DNA of 64,000 bases, taken from positions 868,001 through 932,000 of the forward strand of contig NZ_RKHG01000001.1 of NCBI RefSeq assembly GCF_003752415.1, written 5' to 3'. The DNA is from Luteococcus japonicus. Its GTDB lineage: Bacteria > Actinomycetota > Actinomycetes > Propionibacteriales > Propionibacteriaceae. The position numbers and the translations under genes are program-made. Below the pieces are notes generated by a model. The model was not told the DNA's origin, did no database searches, and saw only the letters and a list, made by a program, of their open reading frames with translations. Every line of letters starts with the position of its first letter. Position 1 is the first letter of the stretch. Shown here in pieces: positions 6,465 to 15,522 of this stretch.

Positions 6465-8530
6465 CAGAACAGCCTTCCCACCTGGAAGACGGCCACGGCA
6501 CTCAACCAGGCCACCGCCAGCTGCATCGCCACCCCGAAGATCGTCCAGCGCAGACCGATCTCGCGTTTCTGCGCGGCCAGCGTCGCGACGCACGGAGTGT
6601 AGCCGAGCAGGAAGACCATGAAGGCCAGCACCGCGGGAAGAGTGTGTCCACCGGATGACTTCTCGAAGTCGGCAGTGATCCGCTGCCCCAACTTGCCGGC
6701 GTCCTCGCCCTCCTCCGGTTCGTCGACGGCATAGGTCTGGGCCCACGAGGAGATGACCGCTTCCTTGGCGACGAAGCCGACCACCAGGGCGGAGGTGGTC
6801 TGCCACTGGTCGAAGCCGGCGGGTGCGAAGACCGGGGTGACGGCCTTGGCGGCGACGCCGTAGGCGGAGTCCTCCACGGGGACCTCGCCGAACTTCTCGT
6901 GCGTGTTCGTGGGCAGGGACTGCAGCAACCAGACGGCGCACACCGTCGCTACGATGATGCCGGAGGCGGTCTGCAGGAAGCCCTTCAACCGAACCCAGGT
7001 GACGGCGGCAGTGAGCCGGGCGGTGGGCAGTTGGTAGGGCGGCAGGTCCAGCACCAGCGGTTCGGCACCCATGGTGCGCCACAGCGTCTTGCGCAGCGCC
7101 AGACCGCAGACGACAACCATGAGGATGCTGGTGACGTACATCGCGAAGACGACGGTTCCGGCCCACTTGCCGAAGAAGACCGAGCCGAGCATCACGTAGA
7201 CGGTCAGCCGGGCGGTGCAGCTGGTGAAGGGCACCAGCAGTGCGGTGAGGATGCGCTGGCGTTCCTGCGGCAGGATCCTGGTGGCGGAGATGGCCGGGAC
7301 ATTGCAGCCGAAGCCCACCACCAGGGGCAGGAAGGCGCGGCCGGGAAGGCCGAGGGCACGCATCATCCGGTCGGTGACGACGGCGGCCCGGGCCATGTAG
7401 CCGGAGTCCTCCAGCAGGGCGAGCAGCAGGAACATCAGGGCCATCAGGGGCGCGAAGGTGAGCAGCATGCCGACGCCTGACACCAGTCCGTCGACGAGCA
7501 GGCCGTGCACCCATCCGTCGGCCAGACCGGCGCGCTCCAGCAGTGAGGTGACGCCGTCGCTGACCGGTCCGGTGAACAGGCCGTCGAGGAAGTCCTGCAT
7601 CGGTGCCGCGACCACGGTGGTGACCTGGAAGACGCACCACATGACGGCCATGAAGATCAGCGGGCCGATGACGGGTGCGGTGACCCAGCGGTCAACCTTG
7701 TCGCTCCAGGAGGCGCGCGCCTGGCCGGAGTCCCTTGTGCCGGCGGCGACGGCGTTCTCGATGAAGCCGAAACGCTCGTCCTCGCGCACCAGGTCCGCAT
7801 CCAGCGGTGCCAGTTCGGGCGAGGGCAGGTGTGCCAGGGTGCGGGGCGTGGCGTCCGGGGCCCCGAGCACCTCGTGCACGACGCGGGTCAGGTTGTCGAT
7901 GCCTTGTCGGCGACGAGGGTCCAGCGCCACCACGGGGCAGCCGAGTTCGGTGGCCAGGGCGAAGGTGTCGACGTCGATGCCGTGGTGCCGGGCGACGTCG
8001 AGCATGGACAGCGCGACGACCACCTTGACGGCCCGTTCGCGCAGCTGGGCGACGATGTAGAGGCTGCGCGACAGGTGCGCCGCGTCGGCCACCACGACGG
8101 TGACGTCGGGCCGTTCGTCGGCGGGCCCGTCGACGAGCAGTTCACGGGTGAGTGCCTCGTCGGGGCTGACCGGGTCCAGCGAGTAGGCGCCGGGCAGGTC
8201 GATCAGGGTCATCTCCAGCGGGCGGTCCTCGGAGGGCTCGGCACAGTGGCAGTCGTCGCAGTCACAGGTGCGTCCCTCCACGGTGGTGCGCCACACACCG
8301 CGGGAGACGCTGACCGTGGTGCCGGGCCAGTTGCCCATGGTGACGCGCGCACCGGTCAGGGCGTTGAAGAGGGTGGACTTGCCGGAATTGGGCGCGCCCA
8401 CGAGGGCGATCACGGGCGCTTCGGTGCCGGCACCGTTGCCGGAACTGTCCTGGCAGCAGGCCTTGGCGCTGAGCACGTCCTTGCGCTTGCTGACCTGCAG
8501 GAGGGTGGGTGAGTCCGCACCGATGCTCAT
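6461..8530 (-). CDS. feoB: Ferrous iron transporter FeoB
   Basis: 689 residues. N-terminal GTPase domain with G1 GAPNSGKS (45-52), Thr in the GNWPGTT switch and G3 DLPGAYS, followed by the multi-spanning FeoB permease with Gate motifs (GFGCNVPAISATR, GYTPCVATL). It moves Fe2+ across the inner membrane. Unusual: the G-domain has a compact CxCxxCxC insertion (C89, C91, C94, C96) between switch I and G3, plus a CC pair at 25-26. Middle gene of a tightly overlapping feoA-feoB-feoC operon (4-bp overlaps on both sides). Confidence 0.95.
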   Translation of the reverse strand: MSIGADSPTLLQVSKRKDVLSAKACCQDSSGNGAGTEAPVIALVGAPNSGKSTLFNALTGARVTMGNWPGTTVSVSRGVWRTTVEGRTCDCDDCHCAEPSEDRPLEMTLIDLPGAYSLDPVSPDEALTRELLVDGPADERPDVTVVVADAAHLSRSLYIVAQLRERAVKVVVALSMLDVARHHGIDVDTFALATELGCPVVALDPRRRQGIDNLTRVVHEVLGAPDATPRTLAHLPSPELAPLDADLVREDERFGFIENAVAAGTRDSGQARASWSDKVDRWVTAPVIGPLIFMAVMWCVFQVTTVVAAPMQDFLDGLFTGPVSDGVTSLLERAGLADGWVHGLLVDGLVSGVGMLLTFAPLMALMFLLLALLEDSGYMARAAVVTDRMMRALGLPGRAFLPLVVGFGCNVPAISATRILPQERQRILTALLVPFTSCTARLTVYVMLGSVFFGKWAGTVVFAMYVTSILMVVVCGLALRKTLWRTMGAEPLVLDLPPYQLPTARLTAAVTWVRLKGFLQTASGIIVATVCAVWLLQSLPTNTHEKFGEVPVEDSAYGVAAKAVTPVFAPAGFDQWQTTSALVVGFVAKEAVISSWAQTYAVDEPEEGEDAGKLGQRITADFEKSSGGHTLPAVLAFMVFLLGYTPCVATLAAQKREIGLRWTIFGVAMQLAVAWLSAVAVFQVGRLFW

Positions 8531-8790
8531 GCCGCGGTACCGCCCAGGTCGTCGTCACAGGGGGCGGGTTCGACGAAGAGCTTGCCCAGCATCGAGCGGT
8601 CCAGTGCGATCCGCGAACCAGCCACCTGCATCACCCGGCCGCCGCCTGCGGTGGTGTGCATCAGGAGCACCTGGGCGCCGCGCCGGATCCCCAGGGCCGA
8701 CAGTCGGCGGCAGGACTCTGGCGTGCCCTCGGCGCGGACCAGCGTGAGGGGTTGGCCGATGGGGGCCTTGGCAAGGCTCAGCGCGTTCAT
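8527..8790 (-). CDS. feoA: FeoA family protein
   Basis: An 87-residue SH3-like beta-barrel protein with the family pattern LSALGIRRGAQVLL and GSRIALDRSMLGKLFV. It is needed for FeoB activity. First gene of feoABC; its stop overlaps the feoB start as ATGA. The start is probably leaderless, since TAGGGT (minus strand, 8797-8802) ends 6 bases upstream of the ATG. Confidence 0.92.
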   Translation of the reverse strand: MNALSLAKAPIGQPLTLVRAEGTPESCRRLSALGIRRGAQVLLMHTTAGGGRVMQVAGSRIALDRSMLGKLFVEPAPCDDDLGGTAA

Positions 8791-8796
8791 GGGTAC

Positions 8797-8825
8797 ACCC
8801 TAAGGCTTAGGTAAGGCTAAGCACA
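8797..8825 (-). promoter_or_regulatory. feo promoter with IdeR/DtxR-like box
   Basis: The -10 hexamer TAGGGT (minus strand, 8797-8802) sits 6 bases before the feoA ATG. Immediately upstream, 8807-8825 reads TTAGGTAAGGCTAAGCACA on the plus strand. By eye this matches 15 of 19 positions of the DtxR/IdeR consensus TTAGGTTAGGCTAACCTAA. A repressor bound there would cover the -35/-10 spacer, so iron repression of the feo operon is expected. Confidence 0.75.
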
Positions 8826-8891
8826 CGGTGGGGTCGGATATTTCACACGGAAAATTGGTTGCAATCTACCTGCCCCGGACATGACCCGCGC

Positions 8892-9503
8892 TCAAAGAGC
8901 CTCGATCACGCACTCCTGCAACCACCCGGTCCACGCGTAGACCTCGTACATCCACGAGCGCGGATCGCTTTCGGGAAGCTGGGCGGCCTCGTCGGCACTC
9001 ACCTCGTCGGTGATGTCCAGACGAGCAGCCAGGGCCAACCGCACATTCGTGAGCGTCTTCAGCCAGGGCGTCACGTGGTCCGCGGGCACCCGACAACGAC
9101 CACGCCGGTCCGTGCGTTGCAGGTCGTGGATCACCAGGTTGGCGTCGGCCACCTTCTGGCTGCGCTGCTGAGCATGGGTGAAGCGCCGGAAGTCGTGCGA
9201 GGCCGCGGGATCGTCGGGATAGGCATCCGGGAACAGACGCTTGATGACCGGGTCCATCTCGTCCAGCTCGCCGGCCTGTTCGAGGTTCTCGACGGTGGGC
9301 TCGGCATCCTGGACGAACTCAGCCTCCCAGCGAGCAAAGGGATCGCCGGAGACCTGCTCGTGGGCGCCGGTGGCCGAGGTGGCAATCAGGTCCTCGTCGG
9401 TGAGGAGTTCCGCGAGCTGGTCCACCATCCCGGCCAAAAGCCCGGCCTCATCGGTGTCGAAATGGATGGTGATGAAGCCCTCGTCAGGCTCGACGCCCTT
9501 CAT
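8892..9503 (-). CDS. DUF2017 family protein
   Basis: 203 residues, acidic, with no membrane segments. Matches the DUF2017 family that follows clpS in actinobacteria. The ATG overlaps the clpS stop by 4 bases, which sets the start at 9503 rather than an upstream ATG. The C-terminus ([20 protein letters not shown]) is the most recognisable part. Function unknown; the fixed link to clpS suggests a role in adaptor-mediated proteolysis, which is inference. Confidence 0.85.
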   Translation of the reverse strand: MKGVEPDEGFITIHFDTDEAGLLAGMVDQLAELLTDEDLIATSATGAHEQVSGDPFARWEAEFVQDAEPTVENLEQAGELDEMDPVIKRLFPDAYPDDPAASHDFRRFTHAQQRSQKVADANLVIHDLQRTDRRGRCRVPADHVTPWLKTLTNVRLALAARLDITDEVSADEAAQLPESDPRSWMYEVYAWTGWLQECVIEAL

Positions 9504-9808
9504 TCCCCGCGCTCCATCGTGGCCCACAGGCCATAGCCGTGCATCGCGTTCACGTCGCGTTCCATTTGTTCACGGCCGCCGCTGGAGACCACGCACCTCC
9601 CCTCGTTGTGCACCTGGAGCATCAGCTGTTCCGCCTTCTCCCGGCTCATCTTGAAGTAGCTGGTGAAGACATGGGTGACATAGCTCATCAGGTTCACCGG
9701 GTCGTCCCAGACCAGACAGACCCACGGCTGCTGTGCCGCAGCCTGCTCGTCGGCGCGCTCGACGACGGCGGTCCCGCCCGCGGGCGTGATGATGGGCTCG
9801 CTACTCAT
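9500..9808 (-). CDS. clpS: ATP-dependent Clp protease adaptor ClpS
   Basis: 102 residues. The core [16 protein letters not shown], then [17 protein letters not shown] and the segment [17 protein letters not shown], are the ClpS fold that delivers N-degron substrates to ClpA/ClpC. The ATG at 9808 (MSSEP) was chosen; the frame is open further upstream but would run into the preceding gene. It overlaps DUF2017 downstream by 4 bp and the upstream membrane gene by 8 bp. Confidence 0.92.
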   Translation of the reverse strand: MSSEPIITPAGGTAVVERADEQAAAQQPWVCLVWDDPVNLMSYVTHVFTSYFKMSREKAEQLMLQVHNEGRCVVSSGGREQMERDVNAMHGYGLWATMERGE

Positions 9809-10067
9809 GCTCCCCATTGTGACGCACTCGGCCACCCGCGGCGCGTCGTCGGCGGATGCGTGCCACCACCACGTCCGCCAGCACCATCACCACACCCCAG
9901 ACAGCCGAGAAGAGCACGATGTCGACGGTGGAGCCTTCCCACCAGCCGATCCACCGGCCCACCAGCCGTAGCACCAGCATCATCACCGCGTACAGCACGG
10001 CCAGACCAACCAGCGACGCCCAGCTACGCTCCGGCGTCGAGTGAGACTCCCCTCCAACTGCAAACAT
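9801..10067 (-). CDS. Small membrane protein, unknown
   Basis: 88 residues with two or three hydrophobic segments (about 15-38, 49-70) and a basic tail with RIRRRR. First gene of the clpS/DUF2017 operon. The start is apparently leaderless: TATACT (minus strand, 10075-10080) ends 7 bases before the ATG. No family recognised. Confidence 0.6.
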   Translation of the reverse strand: MFAVGGESHSTPERSWASLVGLAVLYAVMMLVLRLVGRWIGWWEGSTVDIVLFSAVWGVVMVLADVVVARIRRRRAAGGRVRHNGEHE

Positions 10068-10095
10068 GCCGAGGAGTATAGGTTCACACGGGCCA

Positions 10096-10137
10096 CTAGT
10101 CAGACAGACTAGACAGCTCCACTAAGTAGTGACACTA
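10096..10137. promoter_or_regulatory. Two dyads upstream of the PadR gene, likely operators
   Basis: CTAGTC at 10096-10101 pairs with GACTAG at 10107-10112, and TAGTG-A-CACTA spans 10127-10137. Both lie just before the PadR start at 10145, where an autoregulated PadR usually binds. The region also separates it from the divergent membrane gene ending its promoter at 10080. Confidence 0.5.
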
Positions 10138-10144
10138 TTGAGTC

Positions 10145-10501
10145 ATGGCAACCCAACCCTGGCCCAGCGAGTGGCTGCGCGGCACCCTCACCCTCGCGGT
10201 GCTGCGCGTGCTCTCCGACGGGCCCACCTACGGCTACGCGATCGCCAACGCGCTGGCCGACGCAGGTTTCGGCGACATCAAGGGCGGCACGCTCTACCCG
10301 CTACTCAGCCGGCTCGAGACCAACGGCCTGGTCGAGACCGAGTGGCGCGAGGGCGACGGCGGCCCCGGCCGCAAGTACTTCCTGCTCTCCGAACTGGGCC
10401 TGCGCCGCTACCACCAACAGGCACCCCTGTGGCGCGCCTTCTGCCAACACACCAGCAACTTCATCCACCCCAACCAGCCCCACCAGAACCCGGAGGCATG
10501 A
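10145..10501 (+). CDS. PadR-family transcriptional regulator
   Basis: 118 residues with the PadR winged-helix: LTLAVLRVLSDGPTYGYAIA, then GTLYPLLSRLETNGLVE and GRKYFLLSELGL. Followed after one base by the gene for a HAAS-type membrane protein, a common PadR partner, so the two are an operon. Probably represses its own promoter through the dyads at 10096-10137. Confidence 0.9.
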   Translation: MATQPWPSEWLRGTLTLAVLRVLSDGPTYGYAIANALADAGFGDIKGGTLYPLLSRLETNGLVETEWREGDGGPGRKYFLLSELGLRRYHQQAPLWRAFCQHTSNFIHPNQPHQNPEA

Positions 10502-10502
10502 C

Positions 10503-11222
10503 ATGAATGCCAAGCAGCTCACCGACAAGCAGTGGCTCGACGAGATGATCATCGAACTTCGCCTGCGCAATGTCCGGGGCCCCGCCATCGGCGACGCGGT
10601 TGCCGCCGTGGAGACGCACTGCGCCGAATCCGGCGAGAGCGCCACCGAGGCCTTCGGCCCCCCGCGCGAGTACGCCCGTTCCCTTGAATTCCCCGCCGAC
10701 CAGGTCAGCAAGACCGCGCCCGGCCAGTGGGTACGCCTGATGTCCCCGATCGCCATTGGCCTCGTTGGGCTGTACCTGGTGCCGGGCATCGTGCTGGCCC
10801 TGTTCACCCACGAGCCCGTCGCGGTGCGGTGGGGCGACATCGCCACGCTGGCGCTGATGGCCGCTGTCGTCGTGCTGCTGGCTCGGGTCCCCGGCGTGCT
10901 GCGGGCCATCCTGCAGCGGTGGATCAACGCTGCCCTGATCCTCGGCGGCGGCATCACGCTGCTGACCATGACCCAGGTGCTGCTCGACGTCACCGCCTTT
11001 CACGTGCCGCTCTGGCTCGCAGCCGTGGTCTGCCTGGCTGCCCTGGCCTACTCGGTGATCGGCATGCGTCAAGTGATCGAGACCGAGCAGGACCTGATCA
11101 TTGACCCCCGCACTCGCCGTCCGATGAACCCCGCCATCGCGGCCGCGGCCAGTTGGATCTTCGTGATCAGCGCCGTCGGGCTGGGCCTGATCAGCGCGAT
11201 CCCGCTCTGGATGGCCAGCTGA
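10503..11222 (+). CDS. HAAS-signalling-domain membrane protein
   Basis: 239 residues. A soluble N-terminus (about 1-60) contains RNVRGPAIGDAVAAVETHC and FGPPREYARSL, resembling the HAAS/DUF1700 domain coupled to PadR regulators. Five or six membrane segments follow from residue about 78. Probably the membrane sensor or effector partner of the PadR protein. No enzymatic motif. Confidence 0.7.
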   Translation: MNAKQLTDKQWLDEMIIELRLRNVRGPAIGDAVAAVETHCAESGESATEAFGPPREYARSLEFPADQVSKTAPGQWVRLMSPIAIGLVGLYLVPGIVLALFTHEPVAVRWGDIATLALMAAVVVLLARVPGVLRAILQRWINAALILGGGITLLTMTQVLLDVTAFHVPLWLAAVVCLAALAYSVIGMRQVIETEQDLIIDPRTRRPMNPAIAAAASWIFVISAVGLGLISAIPLWMAS

Positions 11223-11233
11223 CCAGAAGCAAT

Positions 11234-11300
11234 GGGCGGTCGCTCCGACGTGCCCGGCAGCCACCACGTGGGGGGGTCCACTCCGCACGTCGAACCGCCC
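11234..11300. repeat. 67-bp imperfect palindrome without a gene (D)
   Basis: GGGCGGT at 11234-11240 and CGACGTGC at 11246-11253 pair with GCACGTCG at 11285-11292 and ACCGCCC at 11294-11300. The arms are bulged and the loop is about 30 bases. It starts 12 bases after the HAAS gene stop. It may be a terminator, but its length and its shared CGCACGTCG with the 2191-2264 palindrome suggest a solo member of the same class. Confidence 0.6.
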
Positions 11301-11348
11301 GGTGAAAGCCCCTGTCGCTAGGGCGGATCGTCCAATAGTGTGAAAGCC

Positions 11349-12701
11349 ATGACCACCGCACTGCTGACCGACCACTACGAGCTCACCATGGTCCGCGCGG
11401 CCATGGGATCGGGAACCGCCTTCCGGCGCAGCGTCTTCGAGCTCTTCCCACGACGCCTGCCCGAGGGCCGGCGTTATGGCGTGGTGGCCGGCGTCGGCCG
11501 GATGCTGGAGGCCCTCGAGGAATTCCGCTTCGACGAGGAGACCGTCGCGTGGCTCCTCGAGAGGGACGTGGTCAACGAACAGTGCGCGGCGTGGCTTCGT
11601 GACTACCGCTTCGGCGGCAACATGTGGGGCTACCCGGAGGGTGAGATCTACTTCCCCGGCTCTCCCCTGCTGCGCGTCGAGGGCAGCTTCGCCGAGGCCT
11701 GCATCCTGGAGACCCTGCTGCTGAGCATCTACAACCACGACTCCGCCATCGCCTCGGCCGCCAGCCGGATGACCGCGATGGCCGAGGGCCGTCCCTGCAT
11801 CGAGATGGGGTCGCGCCGCACCCAGGAGCAGTCGGCCGTCGCCGCCGCCCGCGCCGCCTACATCGCCGGCTTCGCCAGCTCGTCGAACCTGGAGGCCGGC
11901 AAGCGTTGGGGCGTGCCCACCGGCGGCACCGCGGCCCACTCCTTCACCCTGCTGCACGACAGCGAGGAGGAGGCCTTCGCCGCCCAGCTCAAGGCACAGG
12001 GCGAGGGCACCACCCTGCTGGTGGACACCTACGACATCGAGAACGCGGTGCGCACCGGCATCAAGCTCACCGAGGGACGGCTGGGCGCCATCCGTCTGGA
12101 CTCGGGCGACCTGGCCATCCAGGCTCGTGAGGTCCGCGACCTGCTCGACGGCCTCGGAGCCGAGAGGACGAAGGTCATCGTCACCAGCGACCTCGACGAG
12201 TGGCAGATCGCCGCCCTGCGCGGCGCCCCCGTCGACGGCTATGGCGTGGGCACCAGCGTCGTGACCGGCTCCGGCCACCCCACCTGCGGCTTCGTCTACA
12301 AGCTCGTCGCCCGTGCGGACTCCGATGATCCGCAGGCCGAGCTGCTGCCGGTCGCCAAGAAGTCCACCAACAAGAACACCGTCGGTGGGCGCAAGTTCGC
12401 GATGCGACGCTTCGACGCCAAGGGCCGAGCCGAGGCGGAGATCGTGGGCATCGGCACCCCGCCCACCGGCGACGCCAATGACCGCCAGTTGATGGTGCCG
12501 CTGGTGGAGAACGGCACGGTCGTCGGCCGCGAGCCGATCGAGAAGGCGCGGGAACGTCACGAGGCCTCCCGCAAGGAACTCCCCAAGGCGGCCCTGCGGG
12601 TCAGCAAGGGTGAGCCCGCCATCCCGACGATCATCCTCGACCACGAGGGCGATGAGACCTACAACCCCTACCTGCACTCAGCAGTGCCCACCAACATCTG
12701 A
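11349..12701 (+). CDS. pncB: Nicotinate phosphoribosyltransferase
   Basis: 450 residues. Nicotinate to NaMN step of NAD salvage. Typical features: LLTDHYELTM at the N-terminus, FELFPRRLPEGR, the catalytic region IEMGSRRTQE, GTAAHS and VGTSVVTG. The ATG at 11349 is 7 bases after TAGTGT (11336-11341), a leaderless arrangement. pncA, which supplies nicotinate, follows after 9 bp. Confidence 0.95.
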   Translation: MTTALLTDHYELTMVRAAMGSGTAFRRSVFELFPRRLPEGRRYGVVAGVGRMLEALEEFRFDEETVAWLLERDVVNEQCAAWLRDYRFGGNMWGYPEGEIYFPGSPLLRVEGSFAEACILETLLLSIYNHDSAIASAASRMTAMAEGRPCIEMGSRRTQEQSAVAAARAAYIAGFASSSNLEAGKRWGVPTGGTAAHSFTLLHDSEEEAFAAQLKAQGEGTTLLVDTYDIENAVRTGIKLTEGRLGAIRLDSGDLAIQAREVRDLLDGLGAERTKVIVTSDLDEWQIAALRGAPVDGYGVGTSVVTGSGHPTCGFVYKLVARADSDDPQAELLPVAKKSTNKNTVGGRKFAMRRFDAKGRAEAEIVGIGTPPTGDANDRQLMVPLVENGTVVGREPIEKARERHEASRKELPKAALRVSKGEPAIPTIILDHEGDETYNPYLHSAVPTNI

Positions 12702-12710
12702 GGAGTCGCC

Positions 12711-13283
12711 ATGTCCAGCACCAGCGCGTTGATCGTCGTCGACGTCCAGAAGGACTTCTGTGAGGGGGGCGCGCTGGCGGTGGCCGGCGGCAACGAGGTG
12801 GCCCGCCGCGTGGCGGAGCTGGTCGCCCATGACAGGGGTGGTTATGCCCACGTCGTGGCGAGCCGGGACCACCACATCGACCCCGGCCCACACTTCAGCA
12901 AGACCCCGGACTTCAAGGACAGCTGGCCTCCACACTGCGTCGTCGGCACCCCGGGCCAGGACTTCCACGAGGCCCTGGCCACACGTGACTTCGATGCTGT
13001 CTTCGACAAGGGCTCCTACAGCGCCGCCTACTCGGCCTTCGAGGGCAGCATCGGTGGCGACGAGGACGGCGAGAGCCTGGTGGACTGGCTACTGCGGCAC
13101 AAGGTGAGCCACGTCGACATCGTCGGCATCGCCACCGACCACTGCGTGCGCGCCACGGCACTGGACGCCGCCCAGGAGGGCTTCACCACCACCGTCCTGC
13201 TCGACCTGACGGCCGCGGTGGACCCGTCGCGCCTGCCACGGCTGCGCGACGAGTTCACCGAGAACGACGTCCGGCTGCGCTGA
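12711..13283 (+). CDS. pncA: Nicotinamidase
   Basis: 190-residue isochorismatase-fold amidohydrolase converting nicotinamide to nicotinate. Catalytic Asp in VDVQKDF, Lys in FDKGSY and Cys in TDHCVRAT, with metal ligands in SRDHHIDPGPHF. Preceded by the ribosome-binding sequence GAGGAG. Co-transcribed with pncB, giving a two-step nicotinamide salvage operon. Insert DEDGES around residue 108 is a surface loop. Confidence 0.95.
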   Translation: MSSTSALIVVDVQKDFCEGGALAVAGGNEVARRVAELVAHDRGGYAHVVASRDHHIDPGPHFSKTPDFKDSWPPHCVVGTPGQDFHEALATRDFDAVFDKGSYSAAYSAFEGSIGGDEDGESLVDWLLRHKVSHVDIVGIATDHCVRATALDAAQEGFTTTVLLDLTAAVDPSRLPRLRDEFTENDVRLR

Positions 13284-13315
13284 CCAGGGCCTCGACAAGC
13301 TCGTCGAGGGGTCAG
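13280..13315. terminator. Bidirectional hairpin between pncA and malQ
   Basis: CCTCGAC (13290-13296) pairs with GTCGAGG (13303-13309) around AAGCTC, extended by CTGACC/GGTCAG outside. It overlaps both converging stop codons, so it can end transcription from both sides. Confidence 0.7.
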
Positions 13316-15462
13316 CGCTGCTCGGGCATCTGGCTGTAGCCGTTCATCACGGCCGCCAGCCGGCTGGCTCGCTCGCTCGCGAAGACGTCCTCCAACAGCA
13401 TCGGGGCGCCGTCGGGGCCGGACAGCGGGACCCGCCAGTTGGGGTACTCGTCGATGGTGCCGGGCTGGTTCTGGGTGCGGCGGTCCCCCACGGCGTCCAC
13501 CAGGGCGGCGTTGAGCACCTTGGACGGGGTCCAGGTCAGCATCCGGTGCATGGCCAGGGTGATCTGCTCCACGTCACGGCTCTGGTAGTCCTCCTCGGAC
13601 AGGGCCCCGTGGTTGCGCAGCGCCTCGATCATCGCCTGTTGCTCAGCGCGGCCGTGCTCCAGCTCGCTCTCCAGGCTCTCGGTGAGCATCCCGAGCTGGT
13701 CGCGCAGCCGGATGTGGTCGCCGGCCAGGTAGCCGGAGGTGGGCGGCAGGTCGTGCGTGGTCACCGAGCTCATGGCGTACTCACGCCAGTGCTCCGGCGG
13801 GGTGGGCTGGCCGTCGGCCTCCATCTCGAACCACATCACCGAGGTGCCCAGGATTCCGCGGCGGCTCAGGTAGTCGCGCACCCAGGGCTGCACGGTGCCC
13901 AGGTCCTCACCGATCACCAGTGCCTGCGCACGGTGTGCCTCCAGGGCCAGGATGCCGATCAGGGCGTCGTGGTCGTAGCGGACGTAGGTGCCCTCCTTGG
14001 CGGACTTGCCCTGCGGCACCCACCACAGCCGGAAGAGGCCGATGATGTGGTCCACGCGCAGGCCACCGGCGTGCCGCAGCACGCCCTGCACCATCTGGCG
14101 GAAGGGGGCGTAGGCCAGGTCCGCAAGCCGGTCCGGCCGCCACGGCGGCTGGCCCCAGTCCTGTCCGAGCTGGCTGTAGGCGTCCGGCGGGGCACCCACG
14201 GTGCAGCCCTGTGCGAAGACGTCGGACATCATCCAGGTCTCGGCACCCGACGCGTTGACGCCGACGGCGAGGTCGCTGACGATGCCGATCGGCATCCCGG
14301 CGTCGCGGGCGGCCTGCTGGGTGCTGGACATCTGGTTCTCGGCGATCCACTGCAGCCACTTGTAGAAGCGGATCCGTCCCTGGTTGGCGCGGTGGAATTC
14401 GGCCACCTCCGGCGAGGTCGGCCGCTGCAACTCAGCTGGCCAGGTGCGCCAGTCGACACCATGCACCTCGTACAGGGCGCACCAGGTGGCGAAGTCGCGC
14501 AGCTGGCGTCCCTCACGGCGGATGAAGTCGTTGAAGGCCATCTCCCGGGCGGGCTTGCGGCCGGCCTCGAAGATGATCTGCAGCGCCTCGGCCTTCGCGG
14601 CCCAGGACTCGTTGCGCAGGATCTGGTCCACGCCATCGATCTCCTTGCGAAGCTTCTTGCGCAGCTTGGGGATCTGCTTGCGCTCGTCGTCGCCGAGCGT
14701 CGCGTACTCCTCGACGGCCTCCGGGCGGATGTAGAGCGGGTTGACGTACATCCGGCTGGTCGGCAGGTAGGGCGAGGGCTCCAGCGGCGGCTGGGGCTGG
14801 GCGGCGTGCAAGGGGTTGACCAGCACATAGCCCGCGAACTGCTGCGTGGAGGACCAGACCGACAGGTCCGCCAGGTCCGTGAGGTCGCCAACGCCCCACG
14901 ACTCCCGGGAACGGACGCTGTACAGCTGGGTGGCGTAGCCCCAGATGCGACGGTCGTGCATGCTGGCCGGCAAGCCCAGGAAGCTGGGGGTGATGATGAG
15001 GCTGGACTCCACCTCGACGTCCTGGCTGCGCAGCACCAGGCGGTGGTAGCCGAGTGGCAGGTCCGCGGGGAGCTGGAAGGTGGCCTCGCCGATCCACTGC
15101 CCGTCGACCTCACGATCCGGCGAGTCATTGGTGGTCTGCCAGGTGTCCCGGGCCTCGCCGTTCTCCAGCCGGATGTAGAGGGAGGCGTCGGCGCCGGAGG
15201 TGACGTGCACGTTGACCCAACCGGGCTGGCCCTGCTCGAGCACGACACATGCCGGAAGCTTGCGGCGCCAGGGGCGCATGCGCAGTTCCTCGACGGCGTC
15301 CTGGGCGCGCTCCGGCGTGGAGGCGTCGATCTCCAGGCTCTTCAGGACGGCGATGATCGTCTCGTCGCTGATCTGGGTCTGGCGGCCCTTCCAGTCCCAG
15401 AACTCGGAGGCGATTCCGAAGTGTTCGGCGAGTTCGGCCAGCAGTGGGTCGTTGAGTGCCAT
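13312..15462 (-). CDS. malQ: 4-alpha-glucanotransferase (amylomaltase)
   Basis: 716 residues, GH77 family, with an N-terminal actinobacterial extension of about 200 residues. Conserved motifs include WGVGDLTDL, the substrate region GVNASGAETWM, the nucleophile region LRVDHIIGLFRLWW, the acid/base region VIGEDLGTV and SVTTHDLPP. It disproportionates maltodextrins. The start at 15462 (MALNDP) gives a normal length; an upstream GTG/ATG would add only 9 residues. Single gene, converging on pncA. Confidence 0.94.
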   Translation of the reverse strand: MALNDPLLAELAEHFGIASEFWDWKGRQTQISDETIIAVLKSLEIDASTPERAQDAVEELRMRPWRRKLPACVVLEQGQPGWVNVHVTSGADASLYIRLENGEARDTWQTTNDSPDREVDGQWIGEATFQLPADLPLGYHRLVLRSQDVEVESSLIITPSFLGLPASMHDRRIWGYATQLYSVRSRESWGVGDLTDLADLSVWSSTQQFAGYVLVNPLHAAQPQPPLEPSPYLPTSRMYVNPLYIRPEAVEEYATLGDDERKQIPKLRKKLRKEIDGVDQILRNESWAAKAEALQIIFEAGRKPAREMAFNDFIRREGRQLRDFATWCALYEVHGVDWRTWPAELQRPTSPEVAEFHRANQGRIRFYKWLQWIAENQMSSTQQAARDAGMPIGIVSDLAVGVNASGAETWMMSDVFAQGCTVGAPPDAYSQLGQDWGQPPWRPDRLADLAYAPFRQMVQGVLRHAGGLRVDHIIGLFRLWWVPQGKSAKEGTYVRYDHDALIGILALEAHRAQALVIGEDLGTVQPWVRDYLSRRGILGTSVMWFEMEADGQPTPPEHWREYAMSSVTTHDLPPTSGYLAGDHIRLRDQLGMLTESLESELEHGRAEQQAMIEALRNHGALSEEDYQSRDVEQITLAMHRMLTWTPSKVLNAALVDAVGDRRTQNQPGTIDEYPNWRVPLSGPDGAPMLLEDVFASERASRLAAVMNGYSQMPEQR

Positions 15463-15522
15463 CGTTGGTTCCAGTCCGTCGTGCTGCAAGGTCCGTGCCA
15501 GCCTAGCGGTCCGGTTGACGAT

